From the NCBI GenBank assembly GCA_963738545.1, contig CAVTXA010000007.1, positions 682,001-746,000 of the forward strand: DNA of 64,000 nt, read 5' to 3'. The translations under genes were made by a program, and so were the position numbers. Origin of the DNA: Bog-756 sp963738545 (GTDB taxonomy: Bacteria > Actinomycetota > Acidimicrobiia > Acidimicrobiales > RAAP-2). Of this stretch, positions 34,708 to 42,463 are shown piece after piece. A model generated the notes under the pieces. That model saw only the letters and a program-made list of their open reading frames with translations. It did no database searches and was not told where the DNA came from. Each line of letters starts with the position of its first letter. Positions within the stretch are counted from its first letter, which is position 1.

Positions 34708-35076
34708 GGTGCCGTCCCCGGTCGCCCCAGGGGCGCCACCGGGCACCGGGGCCCGGTGTCGGACCGATCCATCCCTGCTCGGGTCATCCCTCCAGGGTGG
34801 CCGCTCGGAGCGCCGAAGGGAAGGGTGGCTGCCGGTGGAACGGGAGGGGGCTGGCATCACCCCCGGCTTCGCCGTTCAGGTCCATGGGCCACCACACTGA
34901 CCGGCCAGCCGACCACGTTCCGTGGTCGTTTCCGTCTCCCCGCTCAAGCCCGGCCCCCATCGGTCCGATGGAAGCTGCAGCCCGGCAGGGAAGACGACCG
35001 ACACACCCGGTGTTACACACCATGAGAGGAGGTCATCCCCCAGCCACGTGGCACAAGCAGTTGTGGGATACCCACC
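34708..35076. other. Intergenic region between divergent genes, no gene seen
   Basis: About 370 bp without a convincing ORF. Near the right end ATGAGAGGAGGTC (35022) contains an AGGAGG with no in-frame gene at the right distance, preceded by GTGTTACAC. It probably holds promoters for both flanking genes. Confidence 0.5.
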
Positions 35077-35493
35077 ATGGAACCGATCGAACGGGAGTAC
35101 CGAGCAAACGTGGAGCAGACCGAGAACGTGGAGCAAGCCGAGCCGAGGGAGAGCAACCAGATGGCCACCGATCCGACCGACACCGAGGTGCGCGAGCCCA
35201 CGCCCGGCGATGTGCTGCGCACGCTTCCCACCGAGGCCGAGCAGCGGGGCACCCGCTTCATCTCGGCCCAGGCCATGCAGGCCAAGCTGTTCTCGGTCTA
35301 CGACGCCGCCGCCGCCGCCGAGGACGCCCTGGCTCTGGTGCAACAGCAGCTCACCTTGACACTCAACCGCAGCTACTACGACGCCGACGAGATCGAGAAG
35401 ATGGCCTCGCAGTTGGATGCACTGCTGGCCCTCGAGTCGATCGACCGGGAGCTCGAGACGCTGGACCACGACGACCTCGTCTCCGAGGGCTAA
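35077..35493 (+). CDS. Hypothetical acidic helical protein
   Basis: Up to 138 residues. The body (from PTPGDVLRTLPTEAEQ) is acidic and helical: FISAQAMQAKLFSVYDAAAA, LALVQQQLTLTLNRSYYDAD, EIEKMASQLDALLALESIDR. It has no membrane segment, signal or cysteine. The start is uncertain. ATG 35077 gives a Glu-rich head with a repeated ENVEQ/NVEQTE; ATG 35161 has GAGGGAGA 8 bp upstream and would give 110 residues. The heptad-like spacing suggests a helical hairpin or coiled coil. I do not recognise the family. It converges on the permease gene, with a strong hairpin between. Confidence 0.65.
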   Translation: MEPIEREYRANVEQTENVEQAEPRESNQMATDPTDTEVREPTPGDVLRTLPTEAEQRGTRFISAQAMQAKLFSVYDAAAAAEDALALVQQQLTLTLNRSYYDADEIEKMASQLDALLALESIDRELETLDHDDLVSEG

Positions 35494-35512
35494 TCCCGAC
35501 CGCACCCGTCAG

Positions 35513-35545
35513 GAGTGGCGACGACGCCGGTGCGCGTCGCTACTC
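35513..35545. terminator. Bidirectional hairpin between convergent genes
   Basis: Arms GAGTGGCGACG (35513-35523) and CGTCGCTACTC (35535-35545) pair over 11 bp with one G-T wobble and an 11-base loop. It sits 20 bp past the plus-strand stop and covers the stop of the minus-strand permease. There is no T-run. Confidence 0.5.
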
Positions 35546-38065
35546 GGAACGCAGGAGCACCGCCGTCGGTGTGCGGGCGGCGATCCGGCCGGGGATCGCC
35601 GCCACCGCGTTGGCCAGTAGCAGTGCCCCGACGGCGATCAGGGCCACGGTCAACGCGGGGACCGTGGGCGTCGGGACGACGTCGATCTCGTGGGCGAAGA
35701 GCAGCCAGAGTTGGCGTCCGATGATGATGCCCACGGGCACGCCGACCACCGTGCCGATGAGGACGGCAACCGTCGACTGCCAGGCCACCGTGGCCGCCAA
35801 CTGACGGTGGGTGAAGCCGAGGGTCTTGAAGATGGCCAGCTCACGCCGGCGACGGCGGACCGAGGCCACCAGCGTGAGGGCGAGCGCGGTGACCGCGCCG
35901 GCCGCCAGTGCCGCCCCGAGGATGGCCGGGGTGCTGCCCATCGTCCGGTAGTTCACGATCTCGGCCGGGCGCTGGACGGTGTTGACCGAGACCCCGTCGT
36001 CGAACTGGGTCGACGTCTGTCTGGCGAAGCGCTGGAGCGTGCGTAGGGCCGACGTCGGGTCCGTGCCAGGACGGAGACGCAGCAGGATCCCCTGGGGTCC
36101 GGCCTGCGACGGCGGCCCGTATCCCAACAGGACGATCTTCGGGAGGAGGCTGGTGGGCACGAGCGCGCCCGAGCCCATCTCGGTGTGCTGATTCCCCCCG
36201 TTGTCGATGGTGGGCATGGTGGCCGTCCCCACGATGTGGAGCTGCTTCGGCGCTCCGCCCAGCACCCGGACGCTGACGGTGTCTCCCACCTGCTTGTGCA
36301 GAGCGCCGAGGGTCTGCGCCCCGAGCACCACCTGATCGTCGGCCTGGACGGCGTGGCCGGACAGGATCGGTGCGGCCACGACGGCATCGGGTCGACTGGC
36401 GATCACCGGGGTGACCTGGCCGTCGATCCGCACGTTGCCGAAATACACACCGGACCAGGCGGCCACGGCGTGGTCGTCGGTCAGGAGGGGCGTCATGAGG
36501 TGACTGGGGATGTCGGCCCCCTCGCTCGCCGTGAGCTCGTAGTCCCAGTTCCACCCGTAGAGGGCCGGATGGGAGATGAGCGTGGACAGGCTGGCCCCGA
36601 AGGTGACGGTGGTCACCATGACGATGACGGCCAGGGCGGCGCCGAGCATGGCCGACCGCACCGGCACCGCGTCCCGGCCGGCTCCGGAGTCGACGGCGAA
36701 CCGGATCCCGGTCACCGCCGGCTCGGGGAGGCCCGACGATACGGCCAGGCCGGTGAGCGACGACCGTCGCTCCGATGAACGGCGTCGTCCGACGGTGCGG
36801 TAGGGCGCCAGCCGGTAGGACAGCGACAAGCCCACCGCACCGAGGACGAGGACGAGCACCAGGACGCCGGCGGCGAGCACGGTCCAGTCGAAGGCCACAC
36901 CCGGGGACGGGTCGACCAGGCGCACCGGTCCCAGCGGGGCCAGGGGCGACAGGCCCACGGCCACACCGGCGGCCACCACCGCCCCGATGACGACCGCACC
37001 GAGGATTCCGATCAGTCCACCGACCACCGTGGTGGCCGGGTCCGCTCCCAGAGCCCGGATGGTGTGTTCCTCACCGGCCCCGAGGCGCAACTGGCGGCCG
37101 ATGAGCTGGGCTCCGATGAGCAGTGCGGCCAGGCCGCAGATGGCCCCGAACACCCCGAGGGCGATCGACTCGGGCTTGATGGCCCGCTCGGCCTGGTCCT
37201 CGGCCTCCACAGCCGGATTGGCCTGGAGCGACGGCGAGCCGGGCGGCAGGGCGCGGTTCAGCTCGCCTTGGACGGCCACGGCATGGGCGGGGCCGCCCAT
37301 GACCTGCGCACCGACCACGGTGTAGTAGGCGCAGCAGTGCAGCAGCTGGTGGGTCAGGGCCGGACCGAAGCCGACCAGGCTGGCGTTGCTCGACGCGTCG
37401 GCCTCGTCCTCGACCACCTCGGCGTCTCGGACGACGATGCCCACCAGCGTGGCGTGGATCCGTCGCACCGGCGCGACCGCGGCGGTGCCGAACCCGTGGT
37501 CGTAGGTCTGGGCGTCGGTGTAGAGCCCGAACGTGGCCCGGTCCCCCACCCGGAGACGGAACTGTCGGGCCGAGGCCCGGCTCATGACCATCTCGTGGGT
37601 GCTGGACAGCGAGGGCATTCTCCCCTGGATCACCGTGAGCTTGTCGAGGCTGTAGCCGAACAGGTGGACGACACCCACACTCTCCCCTCCCTGGGCGGGG
37701 AGCCCGGGCGTGGCCACGGGCGCCCCGTCAGGGCCGAGGAGGAGGGTGTTCAAACCCACTCCCACCTCGACCTGCCTCACGAGCGGCTGGCGGGCGATGG
37801 TCCGGATCAATGCCGGGTTGTACCCGGCCCCGAGCGGCCCTCCGCCGGGCTGGTAGTAGGAGATCGGACCTTGGACCTCGGCCGGATGGACGCTGGCGAT
37901 AAAGGCCGGGAACGAGGACTGGGTCCGCCGTGCGGCGGCGATCGATCCCATGGCCAGGCCGCCCACCAGGCCGACCAGAAGGACCAGCGCCAGGTAGCCG
38001 CCCCACCGCCTTCGGAAGGTGACACCGAACCGGTACCAGGCCACCCGGAGGGCGCGCGCACTCAC
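35540..38065 (-). CDS. FtsX-like ABC transporter permease (two FtsX domains)
   Basis: An 841-residue membrane protein. An N-terminal membrane anchor (YLALVLLVGLVGGLAMGSIAA) is followed by a MacB-like periplasmic domain, three membrane segments around residues 310-430, a further segment near residue 490, a second periplasmic domain (about 520-730) and a C-terminal FtsX domain with SVRRRRRELAIFKTLGFTHRQL and three membrane segments. This duplicated layout is typical of large actinobacterial FtsX/MacB permeases. GTG 38065 is chosen for its GAGG ribosome site. The nearest ABC ATPase (41699-42463) lies 3.6 kb upstream on the same strand with a kinase between, making it a plausible partner. It is close in sequence to 52494-55016. 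Confidence 0.92.
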   Translation of the reverse strand: MSARALRVAWYRFGVTFRRRWGGYLALVLLVGLVGGLAMGSIAAARRTQSSFPAFIASVHPAEVQGPISYYQPGGGPLGAGYNPALIRTIARQPLVRQVEVGVGLNTLLLGPDGAPVATPGLPAQGGESVGVVHLFGYSLDKLTVIQGRMPSLSSTHEMVMSRASARQFRLRVGDRATFGLYTDAQTYDHGFGTAAVAPVRRIHATLVGIVVRDAEVVEDEADASSNASLVGFGPALTHQLLHCCAYYTVVGAQVMGGPAHAVAVQGELNRALPPGSPSLQANPAVEAEDQAERAIKPESIALGVFGAICGLAALLIGAQLIGRQLRLGAGEEHTIRALGADPATTVVGGLIGILGAVVIGAVVAAGVAVGLSPLAPLGPVRLVDPSPGVAFDWTVLAAGVLVLVLVLGAVGLSLSYRLAPYRTVGRRRSSERRSSLTGLAVSSGLPEPAVTGIRFAVDSGAGRDAVPVRSAMLGAALAVIVMVTTVTFGASLSTLISHPALYGWNWDYELTASEGADIPSHLMTPLLTDDHAVAAWSGVYFGNVRIDGQVTPVIASRPDAVVAAPILSGHAVQADDQVVLGAQTLGALHKQVGDTVSVRVLGGAPKQLHIVGTATMPTIDNGGNQHTEMGSGALVPTSLLPKIVLLGYGPPSQAGPQGILLRLRPGTDPTSALRTLQRFARQTSTQFDDGVSVNTVQRPAEIVNYRTMGSTPAILGAALAAGAVTALALTLVASVRRRRRELAIFKTLGFTHRQLAATVAWQSTVAVLIGTVVGVPVGIIIGRQLWLLFAHEIDVVPTPTVPALTVALIAVGALLLANAVAAIPGRIAARTPTAVLLRSE

Positions 38066-38323
38066 CGCGCCTCGGTCCCCGGGTCGGCCCGGTCCACCCC
38101 TGTGCCACACGCGCCGCGCCCCGGCTCCCGGCCTTGATCGCCCATCCTCCCCTCAGTCTGATCCCACCCGGGCCACCGTCCAAGGGCGTCAGCCCAACGA
38201 CGCCCCGGGTGCTACCACCACTCTCGGGCACCGGCCTCGGGTCGGCCGTCCCGACGGATCGGGCCGCGACTCCGGAACGAGGCTCATCCTGGTCAGAGGC
38301 CTGGCCGACTACGGTGGTCGGCC

Positions 38324-38998
38324 ATGGACCCGGTCCGGGTGGTGCTGGCGGAAGACAATGCCCTCCTGCGGCAGGGGGTCGAGAAGCTCATCGCCCAACA
38401 GGACGGGCTGGAGCTGGTGGGGACGGCCGACGATCTTCCCGGTCTCCTGGCCCTGGTGGAAGAGGTGGTACCCGCCGTTGTGGTCACCGACATCCGCATG
38501 CCCCCGACCGGGACCGACGAGGGCATCCAGGCCGCCGCCCACCTCCGTGAGCACCGTCCGGACATCGGGGTCGTGGTGCTCAGCCAGTACGCCAATCCCG
38601 AGTACGCCCTGGCCCTGCTGTCGGACGGCTCGGCCCGCCGGGCCTACCTGCTGAAAGAGTCCATCGCCGGGGTCGACGAACTGGCCACGGCCATCCGGAC
38701 CGTGGCCGACGGCGGGTCGGTGATCGACCCGGCTGTGGTGGACGCCCTGGTCGGGGCGTCGGCACCGCGTCGGCCCTCCGACCTCGACCGCCTCACCTCC
38801 CGGGAGATGGAGACCCTGGCCGAGATGGCCCAGGGCAAGAACAACGCCGCCATCGCCGCATCGCTGTACCTGTCCGAGCGGGCGGTGGAGAAACACACCA
38901 ACGCCATCTTCTCCAAGCTCGGTCTGACCGAGGAGGAGGACGTCAACCGCCGGGTCAAGGCGGTGCTCATCTACCTCGGAGGGGGGGCCACCGGGTAG
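38324..38998 (+). CDS. NarL/FixJ-type response regulator
   Basis: A 224-residue transcription regulator. The receiver domain has the acidic pocket LAEDN, phospho-acceptor D56 in VVVTDIRMPP, and the conserved lysine in YLLKES. The C-terminal LuxR-type helix-turn-helix (residues about 155-215) is LTSREMETLAEMAQGKNNAA, then LYLSERAVEKHTNAIFSKLG. A TACGGT hexamer ends 8 bp before the ATG, so the message may be leaderless. The partner is most likely the HisKA_3 kinase at 39510-41702, since NarL-type regulators pair with such kinases. The receiver closely resembles the receiver part of the cyclase fusion at 42460-43920 (both have VVTDIRMPP or LVTDIRMPP and VVLSQYxxPEYA). Confidence 0.93.
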   Translation: MDPVRVVLAEDNALLRQGVEKLIAQQDGLELVGTADDLPGLLALVEEVVPAVVVTDIRMPPTGTDEGIQAAAHLREHRPDIGVVVLSQYANPEYALALLSDGSARRAYLLKESIAGVDELATAIRTVADGGSVIDPAVVDALVGASAPRRPSDLDRLTSREMETLAEMAQGKNNAAIAASLYLSERAVEKHTNAIFSKLGLTEEEDVNRRVKAVLIYLGGGATG

Positions 38999-39044
38999 CC
39001 ACACCCACAGGGAGTGCTAGCTCCCTGTCTCGTGGCCATCCTGC

Positions 39045-39461
39045 GTGCGAGAATTGCCCATCATGGAAATTACCGAGACCCTCCCGGTGCTGGTGGTCGA
39101 TGACCAGGCCCCCTTCCGCATGGCGGCCAAGGCCGTCGTGGGGCGGATGGACGGCTTTGCCGTGGTGGGCGAGGCCACCGACGGCGAGGAGGCGGTGGCC
39201 ATGGCGGCCGAGCTCCACCCGGCCCTCGTCCTCATGGACATCAACATGCCCGGAATGAATGGCGTGGAAGCCACCCGCCGCATCGTGGCCACCGAGCCCG
39301 ACACCGTGGTGATCCTGTGCTCCACCTACACGCCCCAGGACCTCCCCCCGGATGCCTCGACCAGCGGGGCCCTGGCCTATGTCAACAAAGAGGAGTTCGG
39401 GCCCTCCGAGCTGAAGCGCATCTGGGCCGAGCGGGAGACCATCGAGTTCCTGCCCACCTGA
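39045..39461 (+). CDS. Stand-alone response-regulator receiver protein
   Basis: A 138-residue protein (132 if started at ATG 39063 instead of GTG 39045) that is only a receiver domain: VLVVDDQAPFRM, phospho-acceptor aspartate in LVLMDINMPGMNG (D59 from ATG 39063), and the lysine in AYVNKEEFGPSEL. Unlike most receivers it has LCSTYTPQDLP where TA-type motifs usually lie. There is no output domain, so it may act as a phosphate sink or by protein contact. It is 46 bp downstream of the NarL-type regulator and converges on the histidine kinase gene, probably part of the same phosphorelay. Confidence 0.9.
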   Translation: MRELPIMEITETLPVLVVDDQAPFRMAAKAVVGRMDGFAVVGEATDGEEAVAMAAELHPALVLMDINMPGMNGVEATRRIVATEPDTVVILCSTYTPQDLPPDASTSGALAYVNKEEFGPSELKRIWAERETIEFLPT

Positions 39462-39509
39462 GGCCGGCCTGACGGCGCCGTCCATCTTCGGCCGCCAGAC
39501 CCGGTGCCC

Positions 39510-41702
39510 CTAGGTGATGGGGATCGAGCCCCGGACGGTCGAGCCGCTCCCCGGGATGGAATCCCACCGGACCGAGCCCCCGATGGCGCCGAGACGGTCA
39601 CTCATGTTCATGAAGCCGTGCCCGGCCCGGGCCACGTTGGCGTCGAAGCCCGGCCCGTCGTCGCTGACGGTGAAGAGCAGGCCGCCCTCCTCTTCCCACA
39701 CCCGCACCTCCACGTGGGACTCCGAGGCGTGCTTGGCCGCGTTCTGCAGGGCCTCCAGGCAGCAGAAGTAGACCGCCGCCTCCACATCGGGAGAGAAGCG
39801 ACCGATCTCGTCGACCGACGTGGTGACGTCCAGCGGGCTCCGTGAGGCCACGGCGCGAAGGGCCTCAGGGAGCCCGTTGTCCATGAGGAGGGGCGGGTAG
39901 ATGCCGTGGGCCAGGTCCCGGAGCTCCTGCACCGTGGCCTTGACCTCGACGGCGATCTCGTCGAGCGCCGCCGCCGCCGCCTCGGGGTCCTCGGCCACCA
40001 GGTCCTTGACCAGCCGGACGTTCACGGCCAGGGCCACCAGGTGCTGCTGGGCCCCGTCGTGGAGGTCACGTTCCACCCGACGGCGCTCGGCGTCCGCCGC
40101 GGCCACGATGCGGGAGCGGGAGGCCCGGAGCTCGGCGGCCTGGCGACGGACCTCATCGAGGGTCGACTGGAGGGCCGAGTCCAGGTTCACGTTGTGGAGG
40201 GCCAACCCGACCTGACGGGACAGCTCGGTCAGGGTCAGATCCTCCTGCTCGGTGAAGGGCGGCTCGGTGGTGGGGCGCTCCACCACCACCAACCCCAGCA
40301 ACTCCCCGCCGTAGGTGATGGGACACACCCGGAGCTGGGCATGGTCCCGTCCGGCGATGACCGCCGGCAGCCACACCGATGTCCAGGCGTTCCCCGAGAC
40401 CCCGGCCCGGGCCACCACGGGCTGCTCCTGGGGACCGATGTGCAGGGTGCCCGCGCCCCGGTCGGGAATAGAGGCACTCCGTTCGAGCACCTCGCTCGAG
40501 CCGGTGAACACCTCGGCACTGGTCAGCACCATCGACTTGTGCAGCGACTCGGTGAGCTGTAAGAGGAGCTCGTCCATGGTGACGGCGCGGGTCAGGCGCG
40601 TGCTGAACGTCTTGACCACGTCGTCGGGCACGGCATCGGTGCCGTAGACGAGGCGTTGGGCGAACAGCTGGACCCGTTGATGGGACACGGACGCGCCGAG
40701 GGCCACGATGGCCGCGGCCAGGATGGACAGTCCGAGCACCTCGCGGTCCTGGGAGCCCGGCTCGTGACCGAAGCCGAGGATGACCAGTACGTAGACGGCC
40801 AGCACCACGACCGACAGCCCGGTCACCGTGAGCAGGGCCACCAGCACCCGGTCCGACTTCCCGAGCAGACGGGGGAAGGTGGCGCACACCACACCGACGG
40901 GAACCAGCACGGTGCCCCCGGCGGCGATGGCCCAGGGATGGACCGGCCACTTGACCAACAGGTAGAGACCGACCACCACCAGTCCCACCTCGAAGGTGGC
41001 CGCGGCCCCGGAGGCCATGAGTTGCAGCCGCTGCCGGTCCACCCCCGGCGCCGAGCGGTACCGGCGGGAGGCGCCGATCACGCCCACGGCCACGGCCACC
41101 AGCCAACCGATGACGGCGGCGGCGTCGCTCAGCCGTCCCGGGCCGAACCAGGCCCACAACCCGAAGGCGACCCCGCCGAGGTAGGCCACGACGGTGACGA
41201 CCAGCCGGGCCCGCGAGGTCAGGCGTCCGTCGGGGATCGAGAGCAGGAAATGCACGCCCACGGCCATCAGGACGGCGGGCAGCACCGTGGCCAGGATGCG
41301 GGCGGCGTGACCGGTTCCCCCGGTCGTGGTCTGGCCCACCACAGCGGCACTCAGGGTCACCGCGCCGAGCAGTGCCGCCACGGCCAGCAGCCGACCCAGG
41401 CGGGCGAGCTCCGGACGGACCAGCAAGAAGAGCGCGGCCACCACCCAGCCCAGCGTGAGCTCGATGCGGATGGCATCGGCCGTGGTGACCCCGGCCGACA
41501 CCGACCGGGCGAAGCCGAACACCACCACGGCCAGGGCCGGCACCACCAGGAGGACGGCGGGGGTCAGGTGGGCCCGCCCAGCCCGTGGCTCGGCCACGGT
41601 GGCGGCCTGCACCCGAGACGGATGCGCGCCCACCGATGACTCGACGGCGAGGTCCGGGGACCCGGCGGCCGTCGCCCTCGCCGCGGCGGGCGTGGTGGTC
41701 AT
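39510..41702 (-). CDS. Ten-TM sensor histidine kinase with GAF and HisKA_3 domains
   Basis: A 730-residue kinase. About ten membrane segments lie between residues 45 and 340 with little extracellular sequence, so it probably senses something in or at the membrane. A GAF-like domain follows (about 360-520), then a HisKA_3 dimerisation helix ERRRVERDLHDGAQQHLVAL with the phospho-histidine near H548. The ATPase domain has ALQNAAKHA (N box) and VSDDGPGFD (G box). Its ATG overlaps the stop of the ABC ATPase gene as ATGA, and that gene in turn overlaps the cyclase gene, so the three are one operon. Target regulators at 38324, 39045 and in the cyclase fusion are all close. Confidence 0.94.
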   Translation of the reverse strand: MTTTPAAARATAAGSPDLAVESSVGAHPSRVQAATVAEPRAGRAHLTPAVLLVVPALAVVVFGFARSVSAGVTTADAIRIELTLGWVVAALFLLVRPELARLGRLLAVAALLGAVTLSAAVVGQTTTGGTGHAARILATVLPAVLMAVGVHFLLSIPDGRLTSRARLVVTVVAYLGGVAFGLWAWFGPGRLSDAAAVIGWLVAVAVGVIGASRRYRSAPGVDRQRLQLMASGAAATFEVGLVVVGLYLLVKWPVHPWAIAAGGTVLVPVGVVCATFPRLLGKSDRVLVALLTVTGLSVVVLAVYVLVILGFGHEPGSQDREVLGLSILAAAIVALGASVSHQRVQLFAQRLVYGTDAVPDDVVKTFSTRLTRAVTMDELLLQLTESLHKSMVLTSAEVFTGSSEVLERSASIPDRGAGTLHIGPQEQPVVARAGVSGNAWTSVWLPAVIAGRDHAQLRVCPITYGGELLGLVVVERPTTEPPFTEQEDLTLTELSRQVGLALHNVNLDSALQSTLDEVRRQAAELRASRSRIVAAADAERRRVERDLHDGAQQHLVALAVNVRLVKDLVAEDPEAAAAALDEIAVEVKATVQELRDLAHGIYPPLLMDNGLPEALRAVASRSPLDVTTSVDEIGRFSPDVEAAVYFCCLEALQNAAKHASESHVEVRVWEEEGGLLFTVSDDGPGFDANVARAGHGFMNMSDRLGAIGGSVRWDSIPGSGSTVRGSIPIT

Positions 41703-42463
41703 GGAGCCTCGCGCAGAGCGCCGGTGGGACTCCGGTCCGGCGCCTCCACCATCTGCCCGTCACGCATGTAGATGAGGTGCTCGGCGGCTTTGGCCACGTC
41801 GTTGTCGTGGGTGACCAGGACGATGGTCTGTCCCCCGTGGTGGAGCCGCGACAGGAGCTCGACGATCTCGTGGCCGCTGTCCGAGTCGAGGGCACCGGTC
41901 GGCTCGTCGGCCAACAGCAGGGTGGGTTCGTTGGCCAGGGCCCGGGCGATGGCCAGGCGCTGGCGCTGTCCACCCGAGAGTGACCCGGGCACGGCCTTGG
42001 CCTTGTCACCCACGCCGAGGAGGTCGAGGAGGTCACGGGCCCGGCTCTCGGCCGGCTTGCGCTTGGTGCCGGCGATGATGGCCGGGAGGGCCACGTTCTC
42101 CAGGGCTGTCATGCTCTCCAGGAGGTTGAAGAACTGGAAGACGATCCCGATGTGCTCCCGTCGGATGAGGGAGAGCTCGTCCTCGGTCCGACCAGTGACC
42201 AGCTCCCCACCCACACTGATGGTGCCCTCGTCGGCGACGTCCAGACCGGCCACCAGGTTGAGGAGGGTCGACTTGCCGCAGCCCGACGGTCCCATCAGCG
42301 CCACGAAGTCCCCGGCCGGCACGCGCAGATTGGCGCCGCGCAAGGCCCGGACGGGGGCGTTCTCGGCCTCGAAGGTCTTGCGCACCCCCTCCACCACCAG
42401 CACGTCGCTGACCACCGGGCTCTCGGGGGCTTCGGTCGTCGGGTCCACCGTCACTGCGCTCAT
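41699..42463 (-). CDS. ABC transporter ATP-binding protein (LolD/MacB type)
   Basis: A 254-residue ATPase. Walker A is LMGPSGCGKSTLLNLVAGLD, the Q-loop region is IGIVFQFFNLLESMTALENV, the signature LSGGQRQRLAIARAL, Walker B TLLLADEPTGALDS and the switch histidine VTHDND. The FQFFNLL and DEPTGALDS forms are those of the LolD/MacB/BceA group that partners FtsX-like permeases. ATG 42463 overlaps the cyclase stop (ATGA). No permease lies in the operon; the candidate is the FtsX permease at 35540-38065. A BceAB-like or MacB-like export system controlled by the kinase is inferred. Confidence 0.94.
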   Translation of the reverse strand: MSAVTVDPTTEAPESPVVSDVLVVEGVRKTFEAENAPVRALRGANLRVPAGDFVALMGPSGCGKSTLLNLVAGLDVADEGTISVGGELVTGRTEDELSLIRREHIGIVFQFFNLLESMTALENVALPAIIAGTKRKPAESRARDLLDLLGVGDKAKAVPGSLSGGQRQRLAIARALANEPTLLLADEPTGALDSDSGHEIVELLSRLHHGGQTIVLVTHDNDVAKAAEHLIYMRDGQMVEAPDRSPTGALREAP

